NCBI GenBank assembly: GCA_026416715.1
Contig: JAOAEQ010000012.1
Coordinates: forward strand, 30,179-94,178
DNA from: a bacterium
Lineage (GTDB): Bacteria > UBP4 > UBA4092 > JAOAEQ01
DNA length: 64,000 nt
Direction of reading: 5' to 3'
The notes under the pieces are model-generated. The model was not told the DNA's origin and did not search any database. It saw nothing but the letters and a program-made list of their open reading frames with translations. This document shows positions 17,513-26,024 of the stretch, one piece after another. The position numbers were made by a program, and so were the translations under genes. The first letter of the stretch is position 1. Every line of letters starts with the position of its first letter.

Positions 17513-19045
17513 ATGTTGGCGAAAGTTAACAGTGCTGCAATTTTAGGTATCGATGCATACATTGTCGAAGTCGAAGTTGATATCGAACGGGGCGATACTA
17601 AATTTTCTACGGTCGGTTTACCGGATACCGCAGTTAAAGAAAGTCGGGAACGGGTGAAATTTGCGATTAAAAACTCTGGATTCTTTTTTCCAAAAGGACG
17701 ATTTACTGCTAACCTTGCTCCAGCAGATGTTCGTAAAGAAGGTTCCGGATTTGATTTACCACTAGCGATTGGTATTTTAGCGATGAGTGAACAGATTAAT
17801 TCTGCTCACTTGCCTGAATTCCTCTTCCTGGGTGAACTTTCTATGAACGGGGAAATTCGACCGATACGTGGTGCGCTTTCCATAGCAGTAGCTGCACAAC
17901 AGAACGGTTTTAAGGGAATTATTGTTCCGGTAGAAAATGCGAATGAAGCTGCGGTGGTAAAAGGTATCGCAACATATACGTGCAAAACATTGCGAGAAGC
18001 AGCGGAATTCTTACACCATCCGGAGTCTATTTCCGCGCATACAATCAATTTGACAGAAGTATTTACCGAATCTGCAACATATTCGGTCGATTTTATGGAT
18101 GTTAAAGGACAGGAACACGCTAAACGTGCGTTAGAAGTTGCGGCTGCTGGCGGGCATAATATCCTTATGCTCGGGCCGCCGGGGTCAGGCAAAACGATGT
18201 TGGCTAAACGTGTTCCTACCATTCTACCATTAATGTCGTTAGAGGAAGCTATTGAAACTACAAAAATCCACAGTATTGCCGGACTAATGCCACCAAAAGC
18301 CGCACTACTTGCAACCCGACCGTTCCGGAATCCACATCACACCATTAGCGATGCTGGATTGATTGGTGGCGGACAGTATCCCCGTCCTGGTGAAATTAGT
18401 TTAGCACATAACGGTGTTCTTTTTTTAGATGAACTACCAGAATTTAAACGGAATGTACTCGAAGCGTTGCGTCAGCCATTAGAGGAAGGGATGGTAACAG
18501 TTTCTCGTGCAGCATCAACCGTTGTTTTCCCGAGTCGATTTATGCTCATTGGTGCAATGAACCCGTGTCCGTGCGGGAATGCTACGGATACTTCAAAAGT
18601 ATGTCAATGTAGTCCTAGTCAAATTCAACGGTATCTATCTCGAATATCCGGTCCATTGCTTGACCGCATTGATATCCATATCGAGGTCCCATCAGTGAAA
18701 GCAACCGAGTTATCTAGAGAACGTACCGGTGAAGCGTCTGCAACAATCCGAGAACGAACTACTGCTGCCCGAAAACTGCAAACGCAACGGTTTGCTGGTC
18801 GTAAAGGGGTTTATTGTAATGCACAAATGACGCCAAAAGATATTAAGAATTATTGCCGACTCGATGCTGCCTGTCTCAATTTGTTAGAGTTAGCTACTAC
18901 CCGGTTAGGATTAAGCGCTCGCGCGTATGACCGGGTTCTGAAAGTAGCTAGGACTATTGCGGATTTAGAGGGAAAGGAACATATTACGGTTAGTCATCTA
19001 TCCGAAGCAATACAATATAGGAGTTTAGATAAACAACTCATATAA
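17513..19045 (+). CDS. comM: YifB/ComM family Mg-chelatase-like AAA+ ATPase
   Basis: The 510-residue protein has the N-terminal ChlI-like Lon-fold domain (about 1-165; [20 protein letters not shown]). The AAA+ core follows, with Walker [14 protein letters not shown], Walker [11 protein letters not shown], sensor and arginine-finger regions (GAMNPCPCG, then [10 protein letters not shown]), and a C-terminal helical lid with [19 protein letters not shown]. ComM in Haemophilus and Vibrio is a hexameric helicase that promotes branch migration during natural transformation; the family is widespread beyond competent bacteria. Two Cys pairs (PCPCG and VCQC) are the usual zinc-binding insert. No competence genes are adjacent, so a recombination role is the safest statement. 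Confidence 0.95.
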   Translation: MLAKVNSAAILGIDAYIVEVEVDIERGDTKFSTVGLPDTAVKESRERVKFAIKNSGFFFPKGRFTANLAPADVRKEGSGFDLPLAIGILAMSEQINSAHLPEFLFLGELSMNGEIRPIRGALSIAVAAQQNGFKGIIVPVENANEAAVVKGIATYTCKTLREAAEFLHHPESISAHTINLTEVFTESATYSVDFMDVKGQEHAKRALEVAAAGGHNILMLGPPGSGKTMLAKRVPTILPLMSLEEAIETTKIHSIAGLMPPKAALLATRPFRNPHHTISDAGLIGGGQYPRPGEISLAHNGVLFLDELPEFKRNVLEALRQPLEEGMVTVSRAASTVVFPSRFMLIGAMNPCPCGNATDTSKVCQCSPSQIQRYLSRISGPLLDRIDIHIEVPSVKATELSRERTGEASATIRERTTAARKLQTQRFAGRKGVYCNAQMTPKDIKNYCRLDAACLNLLELATTRLGLSARAYDRVLKVARTIADLEGKEHITVSHLSEAIQYRSLDKQLI

Positions 19046-19118
19046 AACCTGAAAAACGGAAGAACAAAAGATTTGCTTCTCTTATCAATATTCAGTATGT
19101 GTATGTGGTTTTCAAGCT

Positions 19119-22100
19119 ATGGATCAATTTGTTCATCTTCATGTTCATACACAATATAGTTTACGAAACGGATTAACTACCGTAGAATCACTTTGTGCAC
19201 GAGTCCGAGAACTCGGAATGCGCGCTATTGCCATCACTGATTATCAGAGTTTAGCGGCGGTGCCGGAATTAATGCAATACGCTGAACAGTATGATTTAAA
19301 ACCTATTTTCGGTGCACAAGTTGATGTTGGCTCAATTCTGCAGGAATCACCTATCCAGAATCAGAGTACCATTTCAGAACGACCGAAACATATTTATTCT
19401 TTAATCCTCTTAGCTACTAACGCTGTTGGATTTAAGAATCTCGTCCGGATCGTTAACCAAGCGAACCAGCTTGCTTCATTGAAGAAAGGACCGATATCTA
19501 TCTCCTATATTATCCAACATCAGGATGGGCTCATTATTTTAAGCGGAGGTTATAAAAGCGAAATTGCGTTTCGATTACGCCAGAATCAACTTACGCTTGC
19601 TAGTGAAGCGGTGAGTCAGTTCAATAGCTTATTTAAGGATAAAAATTTTTATTTAGAATTAATCGGAGAAAATGAGCCGGATCGGGAGGTGATGAATGCG
19701 GGATTAATTGCGCTTGCCCACCAATATGCTCTCCCATTAGTTGCAACAAACAATGTCCATTATTTAACGGCTGAAGATGCGGTTGCTTCTCGCTTATTAA
19801 ATTCTATGAAAACCGGCGTATCGTTAATATTGCCAATGGTTCCAGACCGCTATGTTAAAACTGGCGCAGAAATGCAAGCGATATTTCCTGCGGCACCGGA
19901 AGCAGTTGAAAATACACGATGGATTGCAGAACGTTGTGAACATTATCATCCGCATACTGTGCATCAGATGCCCTATTTTCCTGTACCAACCGGATATGAT
20001 ACTGAATCTTATCTATGGGAACTCTGCCAACGTGGGTTAACGCAAAAATATCATAAACCAACGCTAGCATTACGGCAGCGGTTAAATGAAGAATTTGGAT
20101 TGATTCGAAAAAAAGGATGGATAGATTATACATTGTTACTCTGGGATATTTGCCGGTTTATGCGGGAAAGACAATCTCAATTTTCGCTCGACCGGACCGC
20201 ATTAAGTTATAGTCTCGTAAACTATGTCCTTGATATCACGCGCCTTGATGTAGTGAAATACCAGCTCGGATATGACTTTTATTTTTTTGGAAATACGCAA
20301 CCGTATCCAATGGTCGAATTCGAGTTTGATGGTCGGGAAAAAGATGCCGTATTAGCGTATTGTAAAAACCGATACGGAGCTGCCCATATTGGAGGAACAA
20401 TCCAGTATACTTCTAATTCGTTAACCCGGTGGTTATCAGAAGCTGCAGCGTTACTCCGCATCTCTCCGGAAACATTGCATTCGATACTGCCGTATTTCTC
20501 TAGTAGAACTAAAATGACCGTTGAAAGTATTATTGCCCAAGAGAAAGAATTAGCGAGAAAAATCGCTGATAATCAGGAACTCCTACTTTTATGCAACGCA
20601 GTCAAATCGTTACAACATGTTTATCTGGCACAGGAAATCAATCCTCGCTTGGTAGTCATCGCTCGAGATCCCTTATTTGCAAATTACCCGCTATCTTATC
20701 GAGAAGAACATAATATCTATCTCCAATATCCAGCAGAGATGGTTCCTCGGGTTAAACTGTTTGGCATTGAATTACGCAGTCAACCCTTATTAGCAGCAAT
20801 CGCAGATACATTAGCACAGGTCAAAAAACGCCATGCTATTTCCCTAGACCTTTTTTCGTTTGATTTGGAAGATAAACGGTTATTTAAAATGATTCGAAAT
20901 GCTGAAACCGTTGGTCTTCCACACTTAGATAGTTCATCAATTCGCTCATTATTACCAGAGTTGAGTCCACGAAATTTCACCGAACTGCTTACCGCAATTG
21001 CACTGCACCGCTGCGGATATCCGTCCGGAAAACTCATCGCTGATTTTCTTACCGGCACAAAACCAAATAAAGCGCTGAATACGTTACATAGTGCAACAAA
21101 ACAAATTCTTCATTCCACGCGTGGAATGATTTTATTTAAAGAGCAAGTTTACGATTTAGTAAAAACATTTACCGGGTTAGACCCGCGAGGAGTACACGAA
21201 ATTGTCCAGCATCTCTTAAGCAAACCCAAAATCCGAAAAGCAGACGAAATTCGAAATCAGTTTCTCCGTGCAGGGAACCAAGCAGGGTTTACTGACTTCA
21301 TCGGAGAAAAAGTTTGGCAGTTCCTAATAACTGAAACTGGGAATACGGTAACAAAACCTGAACTCATCGCAGTACTTGAATTAAGTTTACGCTGTGCGCA
21401 ACTTAAAAAGAATTATCCGGTAGAATACTTCTATGGATTACTTCAGCACTATGAAAGCTCTAAGGTTCGAGTAAATCGGTATGTTAATGAAACAAAACGG
21501 CTTGGCATTACGGTTCGCGGGCCAGATATTAATCATAGCCAGGCATCATTGATATTGGAAGATGGCGCACTCCGATTCGGACTAATGCTGGTTAACGGGG
21601 TGGGAGAAAAAGTAGCAGAAAATATTATTAGCGCTCGAGGTAATAAACGGTATACATCATTATTTGATTTCTGTCGGAGAACTAATCCTAATCTGGTAAC
21701 GCAGCGAATTATCGAAAATTTAATCCGTGCGGGAGCCTGTGATTCTTTAGTCCGATACCGAGCACAGTTGTTAGCAATATTAGAAGATACGGTTAAACAA
21801 GCGCGGCATTATGCCAGCTTAGATTCAAGCAATACGTTATTCGATGTAAGTGCTTACACGGTTGCAGAAGAAAGCATTACCGATCCCTATCCTGACCTTG
21901 AGGAATTTACACTCGCTGAACGACTAGCCTTTGAAAAACAAGCAACTGGCATTTATTTATCCGCTTCCCCGTTAGCTCCATATCAAGATTTTTTAACTCG
22001 GATTGGTATTAAACCGATTTGTACTATTCCACGATTTACCGCAAAAAATACCGGACCTTATTATCTTGCTGGAACCATAGCAGAATATACGACATCGGCT

Positions 22101-22601
22101 AAAAAAGGGAAACTCAATATCCATCTCTATTTAGAAGATGATACTGGCATCATTCGATTAAGTTTAAATGCGAAACAGTTTAACCGATATCGGTCTCTCA
22201 TTGAACAAGATCGACCACTGTTAGTTTGCATTTCAATTGAGAGAACTGACGACCGACCTACTGTAACGGTTCACCAACTATTTGATTTATCAGCAATTAG
22301 CAAGCAACTTCAGGGCACTATTCTGATCGAAAGTAAGACTGAATTCAATCGGAAACAATTGAAATCACTTTATACCTTATTTCGTCAACATCGAGGAACG
22401 AATCCCGTAACCATCACTGTGGCTGGTCGAATCCGAACCGATGGTTTTTATGGCAAACTCCTTCGACTTAAGCTTATGGCAACGCCATGGCTAATCCAAA
22501 AGTTATTATCTGACTTCTCACCGCCTATTCAGAATTGTGAACTCGTTGATACGACATCGTTGTTTAGCTCGACTCAGATTCGAGTAGTAAATAAACAATG
22601 A
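19119..22601 (+). CDS. DnaE-like DNA polymerase III alpha paralogue lacking catalytic aspartates
   Basis: This 1160-residue protein has the whole DnaE layout: PHP domain (about 1-280, His6/His8/His10 motif, NNVHYL), palm/thumb, fingers (about 560-800), helix-hairpin-helix and tandem helices (FGLMLVNGVGEKVAENI), and an OB fold (about 990-1070). The polymerase site is destroyed. The PDxDxDF metal motif of active DnaE reads PMVEFEF (397-403), so the two catalytic Asp (E. coli 401, 403) are Glu400 and Glu402. The position of the third (E. coli Asp555) is Phe548. The conserved FNKSHS of the fingers is absent, and the PHP TDH motif is TDY. The frame is intact over 3.5 kb, which argues for a retained non-polymerase or structural role. 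A true replicative DnaE should exist elsewhere. Confidence 0.85.
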   Translation: MDQFVHLHVHTQYSLRNGLTTVESLCARVRELGMRAIAITDYQSLAAVPELMQYAEQYDLKPIFGAQVDVGSILQESPIQNQSTISERPKHIYSLILLATNAVGFKNLVRIVNQANQLASLKKGPISISYIIQHQDGLIILSGGYKSEIAFRLRQNQLTLASEAVSQFNSLFKDKNFYLELIGENEPDREVMNAGLIALAHQYALPLVATNNVHYLTAEDAVASRLLNSMKTGVSLILPMVPDRYVKTGAEMQAIFPAAPEAVENTRWIAERCEHYHPHTVHQMPYFPVPTGYDTESYLWELCQRGLTQKYHKPTLALRQRLNEEFGLIRKKGWIDYTLLLWDICRFMRERQSQFSLDRTALSYSLVNYVLDITRLDVVKYQLGYDFYFFGNTQPYPMVEFEFDGREKDAVLAYCKNRYGAAHIGGTIQYTSNSLTRWLSEAAALLRISPETLHSILPYFSSRTKMTVESIIAQEKELARKIADNQELLLLCNAVKSLQHVYLAQEINPRLVVIARDPLFANYPLSYREEHNIYLQYPAEMVPRVKLFGIELRSQPLLAAIADTLAQVKKRHAISLDLFSFDLEDKRLFKMIRNAETVGLPHLDSSSIRSLLPELSPRNFTELLTAIALHRCGYPSGKLIADFLTGTKPNKALNTLHSATKQILHSTRGMILFKEQVYDLVKTFTGLDPRGVHEIVQHLLSKPKIRKADEIRNQFLRAGNQAGFTDFIGEKVWQFLITETGNTVTKPELIAVLELSLRCAQLKKNYPVEYFYGLLQHYESSKVRVNRYVNETKRLGITVRGPDINHSQASLILEDGALRFGLMLVNGVGEKVAENIISARGNKRYTSLFDFCRRTNPNLVTQRIIENLIRAGACDSLVRYRAQLLAILEDTVKQARHYASLDSSNTLFDVSAYTVAEESITDPYPDLEEFTLAERLAFEKQATGIYLSASPLAPYQDFLTRIGIKPICTIPRFTAKNTGPYYLAGTIAEYTTSAKKGKLNIHLYLEDDTGIIRLSLNAKQFNRYRSLIEQDRPLLVCISIERTDDRPTVTVHQLFDLSAISKQLQGTILIESKTEFNRKQLKSLYTLFRQHRGTNPVTITVAGRIRTDGFYGKLLRLKLMATPWLIQKLLSDFSPPIQNCELVDTTSLFSSTQIRVVNKQ

Positions 22602-22842
22602 GAGATTCTATCCTAATTCTTTTACTAACATCCACTGCATCGCAAGTTAAAACTCTTCGGGTATAGTTACAAAACAACTAGACTAGAAACTATCTACATT
22701 TAGTTAGGTGACATGATAATATTGCAGAATCAGATAAATAGTGATAAACTATAATTAATATATCACTTTTTAAATCGCACTATTCAACTATTTTAGGGTA
22801 TTGAGTTGATGTTGTACCCTTTATGAAAAATCAACTTTCGCT

Positions 22843-24300
22843 ATGAAAACAAAACAAGAACTGTATATTGAACGATTAGATGCGTATCGGTGGCGTATAC
22901 CTAAAGAACAATATCCGGGTATGCGGGTTCCCGGAATAATTTATGCTGATGACCAATTATTCACAGCGATGCAAACAGACCAAGCTCCGGTCCAAGTTTC
23001 AAATGTCGCTCATTTACCTGGAATAGTTACCGCATCTTATGCAATGCCTGATATCCATTGGGGATATGGATTTCCTATTGGCGGGGTTGCAGCAACGGAT
23101 TTAAATGAAGGGGTTATTTCTCCTGGTGGAGTTGGTTATGATATTTCCTGTGGGATTCGGTTAATTCGAACCAATTTGACAGTAGCAGAGGTTAAATCAA
23201 AAATACCGAATTTGGTTGAAGCGCTGTTCCACAATGTTCCTTGTGGGGTAGGTCGTTCTGGGAAAATTAAGTTAACCCAATCTGATATGGATGCAATATT
23301 TAGAAAAGGTGTGCGCTGGGCAGTAGAACATGGGTTAGGTGAAGCTGCGGATATTGACGTGATTGAAGATTCCGGTTGTATTCCTGGCGCTGATCCGGAA
23401 CAAGTTAGTAAACAAGCGCGAGAACGCGGATATGACCAACTTGGTACCTTAGGAGCAGGAAACCATTTTCTTGAAATTCAAGAGGTTGAAGAGATTTATG
23501 ATCCGATTGCGGCCCGTGCATTTGGTCTTGAAGTCGGGTTGCTAACTGTGATGTTACATTCTGGTTCTCGTGGGCTCGGGCATCAGGTATGTACTGATTT
23601 TCTTCAGGTCATGCGGGAAGCATCGAGTAAATATCAAATCAAATTACCGGATTCGCAACTCGCGTGTGCTCCGATTTCATCTCCGGAAGGAAAAAGATAT
23701 TTAGCTGCAATGGCAGCAGCAGCAAATTTTGGGATGACCAACCGAGAGGTATTAACTCATTTAGTTCGAGAAACTTTTTTACGGTATTTTAATATATCCC
23801 CGCGGGAATTAGGGTTTGAATTAGTCTACGATCTCTGCCATAACATTGCGAAAATTGAAGAACATACTGTTGCCGGCAAAAAAATGACGGTTTGTGTACA
23901 TCGAAAAGGAGCAACGCGAGCATTTCCTGCTGGTCATCCACAGATTCCGGCTCGATATTCGGCAGTAGGTCAACCCGTGCTGGTTCCAGGAGATATGGGT
24001 CGGGCATCGTATGTTTTAGTTGGACTACCGAAAGCGATGGAGGAAACGTTCGGGTCAACGTGCCATGGAGCCGGCCGCGCCATGAGTCGAGAAGCAGCAA
24101 AACGGTTTACTGCTGGTCGCGCATTAAAACGCGAACTCGAAGATAAAGGAATCGTGGTTCGTAGTGTTGGCCGATGGACTCTCGCTGAAGAAACACCAGA
24201 AGCATATAAAGATGTTTCGCGAGTAGTCGAGGTTGTTCATCAAGCGGGATTAAGTAGTAAAGTCGCAAAATTACGACCAATTGGCGTCGTGAAAGGATAA
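22843..24300 (+). CDS. rtcB: RNA-splicing ligase RtcB
   Basis: The 485-residue protein matches RtcB along its length: GGVAATD and GVGYDISCGIRL near the N-terminus (the conserved Cys and Asp of the Mn2+ site), GAGNHFLEIQ, HSGSRGLGHQV, and the GMP-acceptor His in CHGAGRAMSR. The GTP-contacting loop near AHRKGATRAF is here VHRKGATRAFPAG. RtcB joins 2',3'-cyclic phosphate or 3'-phosphate RNA ends to 5'-OH ends using GTP and Mn2+, in tRNA repair or splicing. No archease or RtcR regulator adjoins it; the gene stands alone with a 240-base upstream gap in which I see no feature. Confidence 0.95.
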   Translation: MKTKQELYIERLDAYRWRIPKEQYPGMRVPGIIYADDQLFTAMQTDQAPVQVSNVAHLPGIVTASYAMPDIHWGYGFPIGGVAATDLNEGVISPGGVGYDISCGIRLIRTNLTVAEVKSKIPNLVEALFHNVPCGVGRSGKIKLTQSDMDAIFRKGVRWAVEHGLGEAADIDVIEDSGCIPGADPEQVSKQARERGYDQLGTLGAGNHFLEIQEVEEIYDPIAARAFGLEVGLLTVMLHSGSRGLGHQVCTDFLQVMREASSKYQIKLPDSQLACAPISSPEGKRYLAAMAAAANFGMTNREVLTHLVRETFLRYFNISPRELGFELVYDLCHNIAKIEEHTVAGKKMTVCVHRKGATRAFPAGHPQIPARYSAVGQPVLVPGDMGRASYVLVGLPKAMEETFGSTCHGAGRAMSREAAKRFTAGRALKRELEDKGIVVRSVGRWTLAEETPEAYKDVSRVVEVVHQAGLSSKVAKLRPIGVVKG

Positions 24301-24363
24301 CTTGATTCCCGCTGAGACGCGCTGTGGTTACGAAAAGTTCGCAAAGAACATCGTTAATTGTTT

Positions 24364-25425
24364 TTATTGCGTGTGTTGATTTCTTTGTGTAATTGCGGAT
24401 AATGGCTTATTTTGACTTTGGGATAGAGATTGTTCACGTAACCATAAGTTGAGTGGCATCTGGCAAATATGCCAGCACTTTCCGCAGGTGAATCGCGCAA
24501 TTTCTCGCCGAACTTTTTCCGCTTGTCCGCTTTTCCAGACCTTAATCGGATTATCAGTTTTAATATTTCCCATCTCTCTCCAGAAAACTGGACAAGGGTA
24601 AATCGAACCATACGGGTCTAAATAGAACGCTATACTCCCAGCATAACATTTTGGATAATCGATGTTCTTGCTTCTTAAATAATTCGGTAGTTGGCGATAG
24701 AACCTTATTTCATCTGGATATATTTTCTCCCGTTGGATTAAATCCGGAACAATCCGGTTTAGTTGCTCTTCAATGCATTGAATCTGCGGTTCTGACCAAT
24801 TCGATAATTCGGTCAATTTCGGATGATGGTAATAATCTCCGGGATGAATCGGATTGAATTGAACGAACGTATCAAATTGTTTTGCCAACAAGTATATTTG
24901 TTCCAACTCCGCATAATTCTTGGTATTAATAACGGTAGAAAAATAGAATCGGATACTTAATTGTTTCAGGAGTGCGATATATTCCATGGCGGTTTGATAT
25001 GCATTCGGTAACCCGCGAAGTTGGTTATGCACCGATTCCGAGCCATCTAACGAAATCTGGAGATATAATTTATCTCGGTGAACGAACTCATAGAGCTTGG
25101 GGGTAACGATAGACAAAGGAACGGTTGCGTTGGTAGCGATTGCCACAACGATATGGTTTGGAATCAGTTTAACAAGCTCAACCAGTTGCGGATATAAAAA
25201 TGGTTCTCCCCCGCTGATGGTTATATGCTTAATCTCTCGTAACCACGGATCAGCAAATAATCGGTTATAGAACTCGATAGATAATTCTTCTGATTTTCGC
25301 TGTAACGTTTGCGGATTCTTTTGCCAGATATTGCAGATTACGCATCGAGCATTGCAGTAATACGACGGTAATAAGTTTAGATATTGGGGCAAGGTAATTT
25401 TGTTTTTTTTAAAAAAATTTAGCAT
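24364..25425 (-). CDS. Radical SAM protein with SPASM-type C-terminal cluster domain
   Basis: The 353-residue product has the radical SAM motif CNARCVIC (Cys24, Cys28, Cys31), which binds the SAM-cleaving 4Fe-4S cluster. ISGGEPFLYPQL (the GGE motif) and a half TIM barrel follow. The C-terminal third carries YPKCYAGSIAFYLDPYGSIY, then PC, then CGKCWHICQ: a SPASM-like cysteine array that usually binds one or two extra clusters. Such enzymes modify peptides, proteins or small molecules, or mature enzymes. No precursor peptide or peptidase is seen nearby, so substrate cannot be inferred. The gene is convergent with rtcB and divergent from the gene at 25647. Confidence 0.88.
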   Translation of the reverse strand: MLNFFKKNKITLPQYLNLLPSYYCNARCVICNIWQKNPQTLQRKSEELSIEFYNRLFADPWLREIKHITISGGEPFLYPQLVELVKLIPNHIVVAIATNATVPLSIVTPKLYEFVHRDKLYLQISLDGSESVHNQLRGLPNAYQTAMEYIALLKQLSIRFYFSTVINTKNYAELEQIYLLAKQFDTFVQFNPIHPGDYYHHPKLTELSNWSEPQIQCIEEQLNRIVPDLIQREKIYPDEIRFYRQLPNYLRSKNIDYPKCYAGSIAFYLDPYGSIYPCPVFWREMGNIKTDNPIKVWKSGQAEKVRREIARFTCGKCWHICQMPLNLWLREQSLSQSQNKPLSAITQRNQHTQ

Positions 25426-25581
25426 CGGTATAAATGGCGTAATAATAGTGTAACACTGTAGGTTCTCTATATAGAATCATTTAATTTATTTATGTAATTA
25501 TCCGTCAATTACGTTATTGACCAGATTTAGAATAATATAGTAGGATAATTAGCAAATTTATGTCAATGTAAGGAGTGGGGA

Positions 25582-25627
25582 ATTTTAGATTCAGAAATTA
25601 ATCAAACAGCATTCTGCTATCTAAAAT
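25582..25627. repeat. AT-rich hairpin in the leader of the tRNA-binding domain gene
   Basis: ATTTTAGAT (25582-25590) pairs with ATCTAAAAT (25619-25627), and inner CAGAA pairs with TTCTG. It lies 20 bases before the ATG at 25647, so it is transcribed with it or is an extragenic repeat. No regulatory family is recognised. Confidence 0.4.
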
Positions 25628-25646
25628 CTATCATATATAATAACTT

Positions 25647-25967
25647 ATGATAACCTATGATGATTTTATGAAACTTGATATTCGGGTTGGGAAAGTGGTG
25701 GCTGCGGAAAAAGTTGCCGGGGCAGATAAATTATTATTGCTGAAAATTGATTTAGGTAATGAAATCCGTCAAGTAGTTGCCGGAATTGCGCAACAATATA
25801 CACCGGACCAACTCATAGGAAAAGATATGGTTCTGTTAGCCAACCTTGAACCGCGCACGATTCGCGGAGTCGAATCGAACGGTATGATTCTCGCTGCAAC
25901 TGTTAACGGTGCGCCAGTCATTTTAACTACAGAAAAACCTGTACCTCCGGGGTCAACGGTTAAATAA
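25647..25967 (+). CDS. Stand-alone tRNA-binding domain protein (CsaA / MetRS beta-like)
   Basis: This 106-residue OB-fold protein matches the C-terminal tRNA-binding domain of methionyl-tRNA synthetase and the secretion-linked CsaA. The signatures are DFMKLDIRVGKVVAAEKVAGADKLLLL, in which LDIRVG and ADKLLLL are diagnostic, plus VAGIAQQY and NLEPRTIRGVESNGMILAA. It is probably a dimer that binds tRNA and helps a truncated MetG, or acts as a chaperone-like CsaA; homology alone cannot separate the two. The first ATG is used, without a ribosome binding site. Confidence 0.9.
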   Translation: MITYDDFMKLDIRVGKVVAAEKVAGADKLLLLKIDLGNEIRQVVAGIAQQYTPDQLIGKDMVLLANLEPRTIRGVESNGMILAATVNGAPVILTTEKPVPPGSTVK

Positions 25968-26024
25968 ATAAGCCAGGAAAAAATAGTAATGTGATATTAT
26001 TTAATTGGAACGAGAAAACTATCC

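Noticed and set aside
19119-22601. Active replicative DNA polymerase III alpha
   Set aside because: All three catalytic aspartates are replaced, so it cannot be annotated as a working polymerase.
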